Assembly (NCBI GenBank): GCA_016938235.1 | Contig: JAFGVA010000150.1 | Span: 1 to 64,000, forward strand | Source: Bacteroidales bacterium | GTDB lineage: Bacteria > Bacteroidota > Bacteroidia > Bacteroidales > UBA10428 | Direction of reading: 5' to 3' | DNA length: 64,000 nucleotides | The notes under the pieces: generated by a model | Database searches by the model: none | Seen by the model: the letters and a program-made list of their open reading frames with translations, nothing else | What the model was told of the DNA's origin: nothing | Made by a program: the position numbers and the translations under genes | Part shown: positions 49,421 through 57,887 of the stretch, one piece after another | Numbering within the stretch: the stretch's first letter is position 1 | How the letters are laid out: each line of letters opens with the position of its first letter

Positions 49421-51064
49421 CTATTCAGAGAGAAACTTGTTTACAGTAATAAGTAATTCCTGAACCTCAATGGGCTTTGTGATTATATCATTACATCCGG
49501 CTTTAAGACTTTCAACTTTGTTTTCTTCCGATGCAAGCGCTGTCTGGGCAATAATGGGAATTTTTGTATTAAATTTCCGAATTTCGGATGTAGCTTTTAT
49601 CCCATTTAGTCCGGGCATTTTTATGTCCATCAGTATAAGGTCTATTTTATTTATTGATTTGCAAAGATCTATTGCTTCGAACCCGTTCTTTGCAAATAAA
49701 AGTTGTACGCTCGTACCTTGAAATACAGCATCAAGAAACATTGCATTTACTTCTTCATCATCAACAATAAGAATAACCTTGTTGGGCCAGATATATGATG
49801 TACCAAATGTAATTTCTTCATCAGAAATTTTTTGTTCTTCTTTATCAATAGCTTCAAAAGGAATAGTGAAAAAGAACGAGGTGCCATTTCCTTCATCCGA
49901 TTCGACCCATATCCGGCCACCTAAGTTTTTTACTATATTTCTTGCTATTGTCAAACCTAAACCCGGGTCTTCATACTTTGTAATGTCGGTATTATCTAGA
50001 GTTATAAATTTATTGAAGATTACCTTTTGTTCGTCTTTTGATAATCCCGGACTTGTGTCTTTCACAAAGAAAATTATTTTCTGTAATGGCTCATCAAACC
50101 GATACCCGATTTCAATGTGGCCTTTCTGAGTATACCTGAGCGAATAGGTTACAATGTTATTAATAGTTTGTTGCAAACGACCCGAATCTGTTAAGGTTTC
50201 AACGCCATTTGGTTTAGGAACATTAAGACGTATTTCTACCAGTTCTTGCTGCGATATTGTTCTTTGCTGATTAATCCCTAAAATCAATTCGTTCAAAACA
50301 AGGTTGAGGTTGCAGGGGGTTTTAGAAATATTAATATTGCCCGATTCAAGTTTAGCAACTTCCGATAAGTCATCAATAAGGCCAAGAATTCTTTTGCTTT
50401 GCCTTTTAATTATATCAATAAATTCTCTGCGTTTAATAGAGTCTGAATCACTGGCAGCTAAGAGTTCAGCAAATCCGGTAACAGAGTTCAACGGAGTTCT
50501 TATATAATGAGAAATATTAGAAAGAATGGTTGTTTTTAGTTTGTCGGATTCTTCTATTTTCTCTTTTGTTTTTAATAGTTCCTTTTGTTGTTTAGTTTGT
50601 ACAGAAATATCTTTAATAGCTATAAGAGCTTTTTTATCCTTTCCGGGAATGTTAGTTAAAGTAATTTCTGTTGGCTTTACTTCTTTTGCATCATTATTAA
50701 GCAGCACTCGTGCCTGGCATTTTATGCTTGGCTGTTCCTGTAGTTTTGTAATGCAATTCTGAAATATGAGAAGGTCGTCAGGTAGAATTATTTCTTCCGG
50801 ATTTTGAATTTCATAAATTGGCCGGTTAAAAATGCAACTTTGAGACTCATCGTCAATTGATTCAAATCTGCCGTTTTGAATATTATAGATCAAAAAATCG
50901 ATTTCTTCGTATTTCGAAAACAGAGAGAGCAATATCGATTTTGGTATATTACCAGAAACAGATTTATCGTCTTGTTCTTCAGATTTTAATTTTGAGATTT
51001 CACTCTCAAGTTCTCTAATCCTGGTTTCAAGTCCCTTTATTGTTTGTTTCTTATTTATTCGCAT
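49421..51064 (-). CDS. Hybrid histidine kinase with degenerate N box and receiver domain
   Basis: 547 aa, soluble. N-terminal coiled coil (1-30), a PAS-like sensor region (45-155), HisKA with phospho-acceptor His186 (LSNISHYIRTPLNS), an ATPase domain (280-402) and a receiver domain (429-546) with Asp480 (LILMDIKMPG). Oddities: the N box reads NIVTYSLRYT, so the Mg-binding second Asn is Tyr307, and the G1 box is DTSPGL rather than DxGxG; the G2 box PGLGLTI is kept. The catalytic ATPase may therefore be weak or dead while the His and receiver remain. It is the last large gene of the signalling island. Confidence 0.85.
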   Translation of the reverse strand: MRINKKQTIKGLETRIRELESEISKLKSEEQDDKSVSGNIPKSILLSLFSKYEEIDFLIYNIQNGRFESIDDESQSCIFNRPIYEIQNPEEIILPDDLLIFQNCITKLQEQPSIKCQARVLLNNDAKEVKPTEITLTNIPGKDKKALIAIKDISVQTKQQKELLKTKEKIEESDKLKTTILSNISHYIRTPLNSVTGFAELLAASDSDSIKRREFIDIIKRQSKRILGLIDDLSEVAKLESGNINISKTPCNLNLVLNELILGINQQRTISQQELVEIRLNVPKPNGVETLTDSGRLQQTINNIVTYSLRYTQKGHIEIGYRFDEPLQKIIFFVKDTSPGLSKDEQKVIFNKFITLDNTDITKYEDPGLGLTIARNIVKNLGGRIWVESDEGNGTSFFFTIPFEAIDKEEQKISDEEITFGTSYIWPNKVILIVDDEEVNAMFLDAVFQGTSVQLLFAKNGFEAIDLCKSINKIDLILMDIKMPGLNGIKATSEIRKFNTKIPIIAQTALASEENKVESLKAGCNDIITKPIEVQELLITVNKFLSE

Positions 51065-51117
51065 ACCAAAATTATTACTCTAAAAATAATAATAGTGAAA
51101 GATAATAATCTTGTAAT

Positions 51118-53412
51118 TTAGAATAGTTCAACTTCAATGGTTTGTATAAATGCTGTATAAGTGATTTCCTTTTCAACCTGTGCCTTTGATAAAAGAATGA
51201 GCACAGATAGTTCATTACTGTCTTTCGTCAGCATCTTTATTTCGGTTCTCACTCCAACTAGTTTTGAATCTCCGGGTTGAATATATTTACTTACAAAACT
51301 ATCATTGATAGCTGTATCTTCAGAGAAAAGAATGCCAACGTTTTTATTAAGAACTTCCTCTTTTTTATAGCCAAGAAGCAATTCAGCAGCTTTGTTATAG
51401 AAAATGATTTTATTGTCTTTTGAAGTCTGAATAATAGCATCTAATGCACCTTCCAGTGTCCTTTCGTTTCTGATTTTATTGTTTTCGATTTCTTTAAATT
51501 GTTCCTGCATTTCAAGTTTTGCTTCGCGAAGCTTACGGCTCAATTCTTTTTCAGATTCACGCAGAAGTGCCTCCTGTTTTTTAAGAATTTCGTTTTGGTT
51601 TTTAAATTCAATCTCCATGAACTTTTGGTTGGTAATATCATGCCCAATAAATATTACTTTTTCAACTTCCCCATACATATTATACACACAACTAAACGCA
51701 CCCTGTATCCAACACTCTTTACCTTCGTTTGATTTAACTTTGAACTGCCCCTCGAAGTTCATACCATTAACAATGTTTTCCCATTTTTTACCAAAGGTTT
51801 CCAACTCAAGAGGATCAATAAGATCCATAACATTAAGCCCGGCAACTTCTTTTTCTGAGTATTTGAAAAGATATAGGAAAAGTTCGCTAAATGTTTTTAT
51901 ATTACCGGTTGTGTCGAATTCAATTTTAATACTGGATCGATTTACCGCTTCAACAAATCCTTCTAAATTCAGGCTGATTTTTTTCTGTTCAGTGGTATCA
52001 AGTGCAAGGAATAAGATTCTTTCAGCCTCGCCGTTTTCATCTCTGATACAAGTATATGTTGCCATTGTCCAAAGATCTTTTCCAGACTTTGAAACATGTT
52101 TCATATATCCTTCAAAATGACGACCGCCCTGAGAAAGATTTTTCCAGATATTATTGAACCACTCTTCATCTTTCTTTGAAAGGAACATGGAGATATGCTT
52201 GCCTTCAACCTGTGAGTTCGAAGTATATTCAAGCTTTTTCAGGAAGTTAGTGTTGGCATAAAGTAAAATACCATCAATATTGTATTCTGCCCTAATCATG
52301 GTGTGATTTACAGTATTCTCAAGACGTAAAAATCTTTCAGCTTGTCTGGCAGCTTCTTCCTGAGTTGCTTTTAATTCTTCCATGTTTTGCCTCATTTCTT
52401 CTTCTTGCGAGGCAAGAGCCTGAGCCTGTTCTTTTGATTCTTTTAAAAGCTGTGAGGTTTGCAGGTTCATTCGCACTGTCGATAGGGTAGAAGCGGTATT
52501 ACCAGCAACTTTTTCAATGAAGTTTATATGGTCTTCTGTAAATTCATTAAGTGATGTGATTTCAAGTACCCCGAATAATTCACCTTCCGATACCATTGGA
52601 GCAACAATTAATTGATTTGGATTAGTTTTTCCTAATCCTGAAGTAACAGATACATACCCATTTGGTATGTTTTCCATGTGTATGGTTTTTTGCTCCCGGG
52701 CCGCAGTTCCAATTAATCCTTTTCCCCATGGAGTTGTTTTATCGGCATATTTTTTGCGTCCGTAGGCATAAAATGCTATCAGATTGAAAAATTTATTGCC
52801 GTTTTCTTCCTCAAGATGAAAAAATCCGCCCTGAATAGCTCCTACATAATCAGTTAATTCTTTTACAACATTAAAGGCCAGCTTTTCAAAATCATTATTA
52901 TTCCTTAAAATTTCACCGAACCTGGCATGGCCTTCTGCATGCCAGTTTCTTTTTTCATCTTCAGTCCGTTGTTTTTCAACAATCTGTTTGTTTGTTTTTA
53001 AGGTGTTTCGCAGATTTGTAAGCGATTTTTTTAATATGTCTTTATTGTCGAGTACTTCTAGTTCCTCATCGTAATTCTCATCAATCAGGTGCCCTATATA
53101 TTCCGTAACAATGCGGTTTTTAGTTTCCTGAGAAGCAATTTTTTTACCAATTTTTTCCTGAATTTTGCTGATGATTCGCAAATAAAAAACCAGTGAAACA
53201 GGGATTAAAATTACTTGGGCAAGCAATATCAGAAGTACTTTATTCTCAATAAGAATGTTTAAAAAACTTTGAAAAGAGTATATTTCTTTATCGTTTGTGA
53301 TAAGATCTATAATAAGCCCAACCAAAAAGAAAAAGAAAGTAAAAACAAATGATATTATAACAGGCAGATTACTGTTTCTTCTACTATCTTCAAACTCCAT
53401 ATAAAACTTCAA
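51118..53412 (-). CDS. Membrane GAF/PAS sensor without output domain
   Basis: 764 aa. Two N-terminal membrane helices (about residues 14-36 and 52-74); a HAMP-like/coiled linker; a GAF domain (about 170-310, APMVSEGELFGVLEI); a coiled coil (315-365); and three PAS domains (about 368-480, 485-600 and 660-760), the first two followed by PAC-type DITNQ/DTTEQ ends. It stops after the last PAS: there is no kinase, GGDEF, EAL or methyl-accepting signalling domain. It must act through another protein, possibly the kinase-like proteins next to it. About 150 non-coding bases separate it from cheB. Confidence 0.82.
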   Translation of the reverse strand: MKFYMEFEDSRRNSNLPVIISFVFTFFFFLVGLIIDLITNDKEIYSFQSFLNILIENKVLLILLAQVILIPVSLVFYLRIISKIQEKIGKKIASQETKNRIVTEYIGHLIDENYDEELEVLDNKDILKKSLTNLRNTLKTNKQIVEKQRTEDEKRNWHAEGHARFGEILRNNNDFEKLAFNVVKELTDYVGAIQGGFFHLEEENGNKFFNLIAFYAYGRKKYADKTTPWGKGLIGTAAREQKTIHMENIPNGYVSVTSGLGKTNPNQLIVAPMVSEGELFGVLEITSLNEFTEDHINFIEKVAGNTASTLSTVRMNLQTSQLLKESKEQAQALASQEEEMRQNMEELKATQEEAARQAERFLRLENTVNHTMIRAEYNIDGILLYANTNFLKKLEYTSNSQVEGKHISMFLSKKDEEWFNNIWKNLSQGGRHFEGYMKHVSKSGKDLWTMATYTCIRDENGEAERILFLALDTTEQKKISLNLEGFVEAVNRSSIKIEFDTTGNIKTFSELFLYLFKYSEKEVAGLNVMDLIDPLELETFGKKWENIVNGMNFEGQFKVKSNEGKECWIQGAFSCVYNMYGEVEKVIFIGHDITNQKFMEIEFKNQNEILKKQEALLRESEKELSRKLREAKLEMQEQFKEIENNKIRNERTLEGALDAIIQTSKDNKIIFYNKAAELLLGYKKEEVLNKNVGILFSEDTAINDSFVSKYIQPGDSKLVGVRTEIKMLTKDSNELSVLILLSKAQVEKEITYTAFIQTIEVELF

Positions 53413-53563
53413 TTAATAGTCAATAGACTAAATATAATCAAATATTTATAAATACACTGAAAAATATATGAAACTTTGCTAACACTCAGGCTTAAGATAC
53501 ATTTCAGGATTAAAGAAAAGTGCACCTGAAATTTATTTAAAAAGCTGAATATGAAAATAATAG

Positions 53564-54697
53564 TTAATGCTTGTATTGAACGATTGTTTGAGCAATTTTT
53601 GACAAGGGAAGTATCTTGTCGGCAGCGTTTAAATTTATAGCTTCTTTGGGCATGCCGAATACTACACATGAATGCTCATCCTGTGCTATTGTAAATGCCC
53701 CTGAGTTTTTCATTTCCAGTAAGCCTTTTGCGCCATCGTCTCCCATTCCGGTCATAATTACACCTATGGCATTTTTACCGGCATATCGGGCTGTTGATCT
53801 AAACAATACATCAACGCTGGGGCGGTGACGGTTAACTAAAGGGCCCTCTTGTATTTCAACATAATATCTGGCACCCGAACGTTTCAGCAGCATATGGTGA
53901 TTCCCCGGGGCAATTAAAGCTCTGCCTGGTATAACGGTATCGTTATTTTGGGCTTCTTTAACCGATATTTTGCATAAAGTATTAAGTCGTTCGGCAAAGG
54001 AACGCGTAAAATGTTCAGGCATATGCTGAACAACAACTATTCCTGGGCTATCTACAGGCAGCTCCTCAAGAAATATCCGTAAAGCTTCAGTTCCTCCTGT
54101 TGATGCACCAACTGCAACTACCAAATCAGTAGTTTTTATCATGCTGTAATCATTTGCTGGGGGTAGTATGGCATCGGCAGAGTATTTTGGTTGCACTTTT
54201 ATTGTATAACTTGGAGTGATACTTGCAGTGTGAGTTGAAGGTTGCGGAGATGAAGAAAAGTCGCTATTTGGCGATGGAGTTTTTCTTCGCGAAATCTTTG
54301 CAAACGATGCTGCCTTTACAGCATCGCAAATTTTTATTTTCGATTCTTCAATGAACTCCTTTGTATTCATCTGGGGTTTGGTAATTATTTCAACCGCTCC
54401 ATATTCCAGTGCTTTCATACCGGTTTCGGTTCCTTTTTCTGATAAGCTTGATATAATGACAACCGGGAGCGGATGTTGACTCATAATTTTTTTTAGGAAA
54501 GTCAGTCCGTCCATTCTTGGCATTTCAACATCGAGTGTGATAACATCCGGCACTTCTTTGGCAATCTTTTTAGCAGCAAATATGGGATCTGCAGCAGTAC
54601 CTATTACTTCAATCTTAGGATCGGTGCTTAGAATTTCAGATAATGTCTGTCGAACAACCGCTGAATCATCAACTATAAGTACTTTTATTTTTGTCAT
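53564..54697 (-). CDS. cheB: CheB, protein-glutamate methylesterase/deamidase
   Basis: Removes methyl groups from chemoreceptors when phosphorylated. Receiver domain with Asp56 (VITLDVEMP); a variable linker (about 133-185); then the methylesterase domain with Ser199 ([11 protein letters not shown]), His225 ([10 protein letters not shown]) and Asp320/321 ([11 protein letters not shown]). 377 aa is normal. Its start overlaps the cheD stop by 4 bases. The receptors it would act on are not encoded in this window. Confidence 0.95.
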   Translation of the reverse strand: MTKIKVLIVDDSAVVRQTLSEILSTDPKIEVIGTAADPIFAAKKIAKEVPDVITLDVEMPRMDGLTFLKKIMSQHPLPVVIISSLSEKGTETGMKALEYGAVEIITKPQMNTKEFIEESKIKICDAVKAASFAKISRRKTPSPNSDFSSSPQPSTHTASITPSYTIKVQPKYSADAILPPANDYSMIKTTDLVVAVGASTGGTEALRIFLEELPVDSPGIVVVQHMPEHFTRSFAERLNTLCKISVKEAQNNDTVIPGRALIAPGNHHMLLKRSGARYYVEIQEGPLVNRHRPSVDVLFRSTARYAGKNAIGVIMTGMGDDGAKGLLEMKNSGAFTIAQDEHSCVVFGMPKEAINLNAADKILPLSKIAQTIVQYKH

Positions 54698-55185
54698 TTG
54701 CTACTTGTATTTGGTGAAGTTGTGGATTTAACAAATCGTTGGGAAATTTCTCCGGTATTGGAGTTGAAAATTATTTTACGACCTAATTTTCCTCCTGTAC
54801 TGTGGGCAACAATAGGAATTTTCAATTTTGCCAGTAATTCATTTGCAAGGTGAACATTACGTTCGCCAACGTTAAAATATGAAAAACTGGTTTGCAAAAC
54901 TTCTCCTCCGCCGAACACCTTAGCAATAAGGTTTTCGTGTCTGGTTCCGTAATTAATCATTTTTTCATATAGTTTTTCAATGGCAATATTTCCATATTTT
55001 GGTGATGCAAGCCCCTGTCCATTCCAAAAAGGAAGCATGTAATGGTTAATCCCTCCATATTGCAATTTTATGTCATACAAACAAACGGCTACGCATGAGC
55101 CGAGAATTGTATGAACTATTGCAGGTTTTCTGGGAACTACCAGTGCTGCCGGATATAAATAAATGCTTTCTTTTTCCTCTGTCAC
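54694..55185 (-). CDS. cheD: CheD, chemoreceptor glutamine deamidase
   Basis: 163 aa. Catalytic Cys31 in [11 protein letters not shown] and His48 in GGINHYMLP are the family signature. CheD deamidates receptor glutamines and is often regulated by CheC or CheY-P. It lies between cheB (4-base overlap) and the kinase-like gene (8-base gap). No CheC is seen. Confidence 0.93.
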   Translation of the reverse strand: MTEEKESIYLYPAALVVPRKPAIVHTILGSCVAVCLYDIKLQYGGINHYMLPFWNGQGLASPKYGNIAIEKLYEKMINYGTRHENLIAKVFGGGEVLQTSFSYFNVGERNVHLANELLAKLKIPIVAHSTGGKLGRKIIFNSNTGEISQRFVKSTTSPNTSSK

Positions 55186-55193
55186 GGTTGCAG

Positions 55194-56078
55194 CTAAAAT
55201 GTTTCCTCATCAAAGAAAAGCTCATTAACATCAGATGATGTGCCCGTACTTGTTTCCTTTGATTCAGGAATGTTTACAATAAATGTCGTACCCTTTTTTT
55301 CTGTACTTGTAAACGATATTGTACCATCAAGAATATCAAGTACAGCTTTATTGACTGAAAGACCCAATCCATGACCTCTGTTAACTGAATTGATACCACT
55401 GTCAACTCGTTTAAAGCGATCAAAAATTATATTTTCATCCTCTGAAGAAATTCCTTTGCCAAAATCTTGAACTTCAACAATTAACTTATCGAAAACTTTT
55501 GAAGCTCGTAAATATATTTTGCTTTTTTCATAGCTGAATTTAAGGGCATTACTAAGCAGATTCATTAATATTAAACTTAGTTTTTCAGGATCGGTATTAA
55601 AGAATAATTTGCCCTCATTATTTTTTCCTTCAATTTCAGAAATTATATTAATGCTTTTGTGTCTGGTATCGTATTTAAAGGTGTCAATTACATGCCCAAT
55701 AAGGCTCTCAATATCTACTGTTGATATTTCAGGCTGAAGTTCACCAGCTTCGAGTTTGGCTGCAGCAAATATGTTTTTAAGTTGAAAATCAAGATGGAAT
55801 ACTTCAGAATGGATTAGGGCAACCATGGATATTACCTTTTTCCAGTTTTCTTTATCAACGTCCAGAATATTATCAGACAAAGCTAAAACTGAAGTAAATG
55901 GATTTACTAATTCATTACAGATATTGGAAATGAAATGACTTTTTAAAGCTTCAGCTTCTTCAAGTTTACTGTTGACCTTAACCAGCGAAGCTTCTAAACG
56001 TTCAATTTCCTCCTTTAATGAAGCTTTTTCCTTATTTGCAGCTTCTAGTTCACTTATATAGTTTCTCTCTGCAGCCAT
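55194..56078 (-). CDS. Histidine-kinase-like protein lacking the phospho-acceptor His
   Basis: 294 aa, soluble. N-terminal coiled coil (1-45), a HisKA-like hairpin, then a complete HATPase domain: N box NLLSNALKFS, G1 DFGKGI, F box IFDRFKRVD, G2 GHGLGLSV. In the HisKA block (FISNICNELVNP) the position of the conserved His (as in SHELRTP) is Asn55, so the protein cannot autophosphorylate in the usual way. It keeps ATP binding and could phosphorylate a partner or act allosterically. It sits between cheD and cheR (3-base gap), where other clusters might have cheA. Confidence 0.85.
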   Translation of the reverse strand: MAAERNYISELEAANKEKASLKEEIERLEASLVKVNSKLEEAEALKSHFISNICNELVNPFTSVLALSDNILDVDKENWKKVISMVALIHSEVFHLDFQLKNIFAAAKLEAGELQPEISTVDIESLIGHVIDTFKYDTRHKSINIISEIEGKNNEGKLFFNTDPEKLSLILMNLLSNALKFSYEKSKIYLRASKVFDKLIVEVQDFGKGISSEDENIIFDRFKRVDSGINSVNRGHGLGLSVNKAVLDILDGTISFTSTEKKGTTFIVNIPESKETSTGTSSDVNELFFDEETF

Positions 56079-56081
56079 AGC

Positions 56082-56948
56082 TTAAATTTTAGAAAATACT
56101 GTTGGTATTATTGGTCTTAATGGTAAATCCAAACCTGTTATCGACTCGGAATGTCCTAGAAATAAGAATCCTCCTTTAATCAGGTTACTGCTTAATGCAG
56201 ACAGAATTTTAAACTGGGTTGGCCTGTCGAAATAGATTAGTACATTTCTGCAAAATACAAAATGATACTCAGCATTTCTGACAGGAGTTAACTCAAGCAG
56301 GTTAATTCGAACGTATTCGATTTTATTGCGCAAGGCTGAAACAATTCTAACTTTTTTTTGATTTTTATCTTTACTTCTTAAAAAGTATTTTTTCTTGAGA
56401 ACGAGCGGAATGTCAGCAATTCTGTCTTCCTTATAAACAGCATTTACAGCAGTTTCAAGCATTTTTGTTGAAATATCAGATGCCAGTATATGGTAATCAA
56501 TTCCGTGATGATTCTCAATAAATTCGCTTAGGGTTATTGCTAAAGTGTAAGGTTCTTCTCCGGATGAACATCCAGCACTCCATACCTTTATTAACCTTGT
56601 ATTAAAGTTTTTAACCGCATGTGGCAGTGCAGTTTCGAGCATAAAGTCGAAATGAATCGATTCTCTGAAAAAGTCGGTTTTGTTTGTGCTGACAACGTCC
56701 ATCATATGAATTACTTCTTCACTCATTCCATGAGGAGAGAAAAGATATTCGATATAATCTTTGAAGTTATTCATATTTAATGCTTTCAGACGTTTCTGCA
56801 GCCGACTCTGAAGCATTATTTTTTTCTCGGGTGGCATCTTAATGCCATACTCCGTCATTATAAAATTACTTAGCTTATTAAACTCAAATTGAGATAATTC
56901 AGCAGAATATAAACCAGATGAACTTATGGCTGAATCATTCTTTTCCAT
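56082..56948 (-). CDS. cheR: CheR, chemoreceptor methyltransferase
   Basis: 288 aa. N-terminal helical domain with TNKTDFFRE; a SAM-binding fold with KVWSAGCSSGEEPYTLAI; and the late motif FCRNVLIYFDRPTQ. It methylates receptor glutamates with SAM. It is cotranscribed with the kinase-like gene (3-base gap). It has no C-terminal TPR or pentapeptide-binding extension. Confidence 0.95.
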   Translation of the reverse strand: MEKNDSAISSSGLYSAELSQFEFNKLSNFIMTEYGIKMPPEKKIMLQSRLQKRLKALNMNNFKDYIEYLFSPHGMSEEVIHMMDVVSTNKTDFFRESIHFDFMLETALPHAVKNFNTRLIKVWSAGCSSGEEPYTLAITLSEFIENHHGIDYHILASDISTKMLETAVNAVYKEDRIADIPLVLKKKYFLRSKDKNQKKVRIVSALRNKIEYVRINLLELTPVRNAEYHFVFCRNVLIYFDRPTQFKILSALSSNLIKGGFLFLGHSESITGLDLPLRPIIPTVFSKI

Positions 56949-57009
56949 ATCTTTTACTGAAATCTATAACAGGTTAGTAATTAATAAATTTCTAATAGCA
57001 GACTAACTG

Positions 57010-57474
57010 TTAAATATTTATAACTTCTTCGTCTGAAAACACCTTGTTCACATCAATAAGCATAACAAATTCGTCCTGAACTTTTGCCATTCCCCATAAA
57101 ATATCGGCATTGTAACTTGTTCCAATGCTGGGCGAAGCCTGGATGTCAGAATCAGCTAACTGAATAACTTCTCTTACACTATCTACTATTACACCAAGTA
57201 AAATAGACTCGTTTTTTATTTCAATATCCAAAACAAGTATACAGGTATCGGTTGTATAGGCGGTTTCTTCCAAACCAAATTTTAATCTTGCATCTAATAC
57301 GGGTAGTACACTCCCTCTCAGGTTTATAACGCCTTTCATATAAGCCGGAGATTTTGGAACTTGTGTAACTTTAGTCATCTCAAGTATGTTGATGACATTT
57401 TTTACATTAGCAGCAAATATTTCATTTCCAATCTGGAATGAAAGATACGATCTCATAGTTGAGTTTTCTTGCAT
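57010..57474 (-). CDS. cheW: CheW adaptor
   Basis: 154 aa with the CheW SH3-like double-barrel pattern: YLSFQIGNEIFAANV, KGVINLRGSVLPVLDAR, SILLGVIVDSVREVIQL. CheW links CheA to receptors. Neither partner is encoded in the window, although cheR and cheY flank it. Confidence 0.94.
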   Translation of the reverse strand: MQENSTMRSYLSFQIGNEIFAANVKNVINILEMTKVTQVPKSPAYMKGVINLRGSVLPVLDARLKFGLEETAYTTDTCILVLDIEIKNESILLGVIVDSVREVIQLADSDIQASPSIGTSYNADILWGMAKVQDEFVMLIDVNKVFSDEEVINI

Positions 57475-57502
57475 TTTGTAAAACTTAAGATGATTACTAA
57501 AA

Positions 57503-57868
57503 TCAGCGAATAACCTTATTAATTGCAGCTAATAATTTTGCCGGAACAAATGGTTTAACAATCCATCCTGTTGCACCAGCATCTTTAGCCTCCATTTTTT
57601 TTTCGGTTTGCGATTCCGTAGTTAAAAATAAAATTGGAGTTCTTTGATAATCCGGCATTTTTCTTATTTCTCTAATTAGTTCAATGCCATTCATTTCTGG
57701 CATATGAAGGTCGGTTATTATTAGATTTATACTTTGCCCGTCTAAATGATTTAGAGCATTCTTGCCATTATCGCTAATAAGAACATCGTAACCTTCATTT
57801 TGGAGGGTGAAACTTACTATTTCACGAATACTTTCAGAGTCGTCGACAAAAAGTATCTTTTTGCTCAT
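57503..57868 (-). CDS. cheY: CheY-like response regulator
   Basis: 121 aa single receiver domain. Asp9/Asp10, phospho-acceptor Asp53 (LIITDLHMPEMNG), the Thr of FLTTES and Lys in IVKPF are all present. It lies 28 bases before cheW and directly downstream of the 567 aa helical protein. By position it is the cluster's CheY. Its target (motor, pili or other) is unknown. Confidence 0.92.
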   Translation of the reverse strand: MSKKILFVDDSESIREIVSFTLQNEGYDVLISDNGKNALNHLDGQSINLIITDLHMPEMNGIELIREIRKMPDYQRTPILFLTTESQTEKKMEAKDAGATGWIVKPFVPAKLLAAINKVIR

Positions 57869-57887
57869 GTTTGTTTGTTTTTATATT

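Noticed and set aside
51479-52120. Plus-strand 213 aa frame
   Set aside because: Antisense shadow of the PAS-domain gene; composition and neighbours favour the minus strand.
53409-53669. Minus-strand 86 aa frame at the cheB 3' end
   Set aside because: Overlaps cheB in another frame and resembles no protein.
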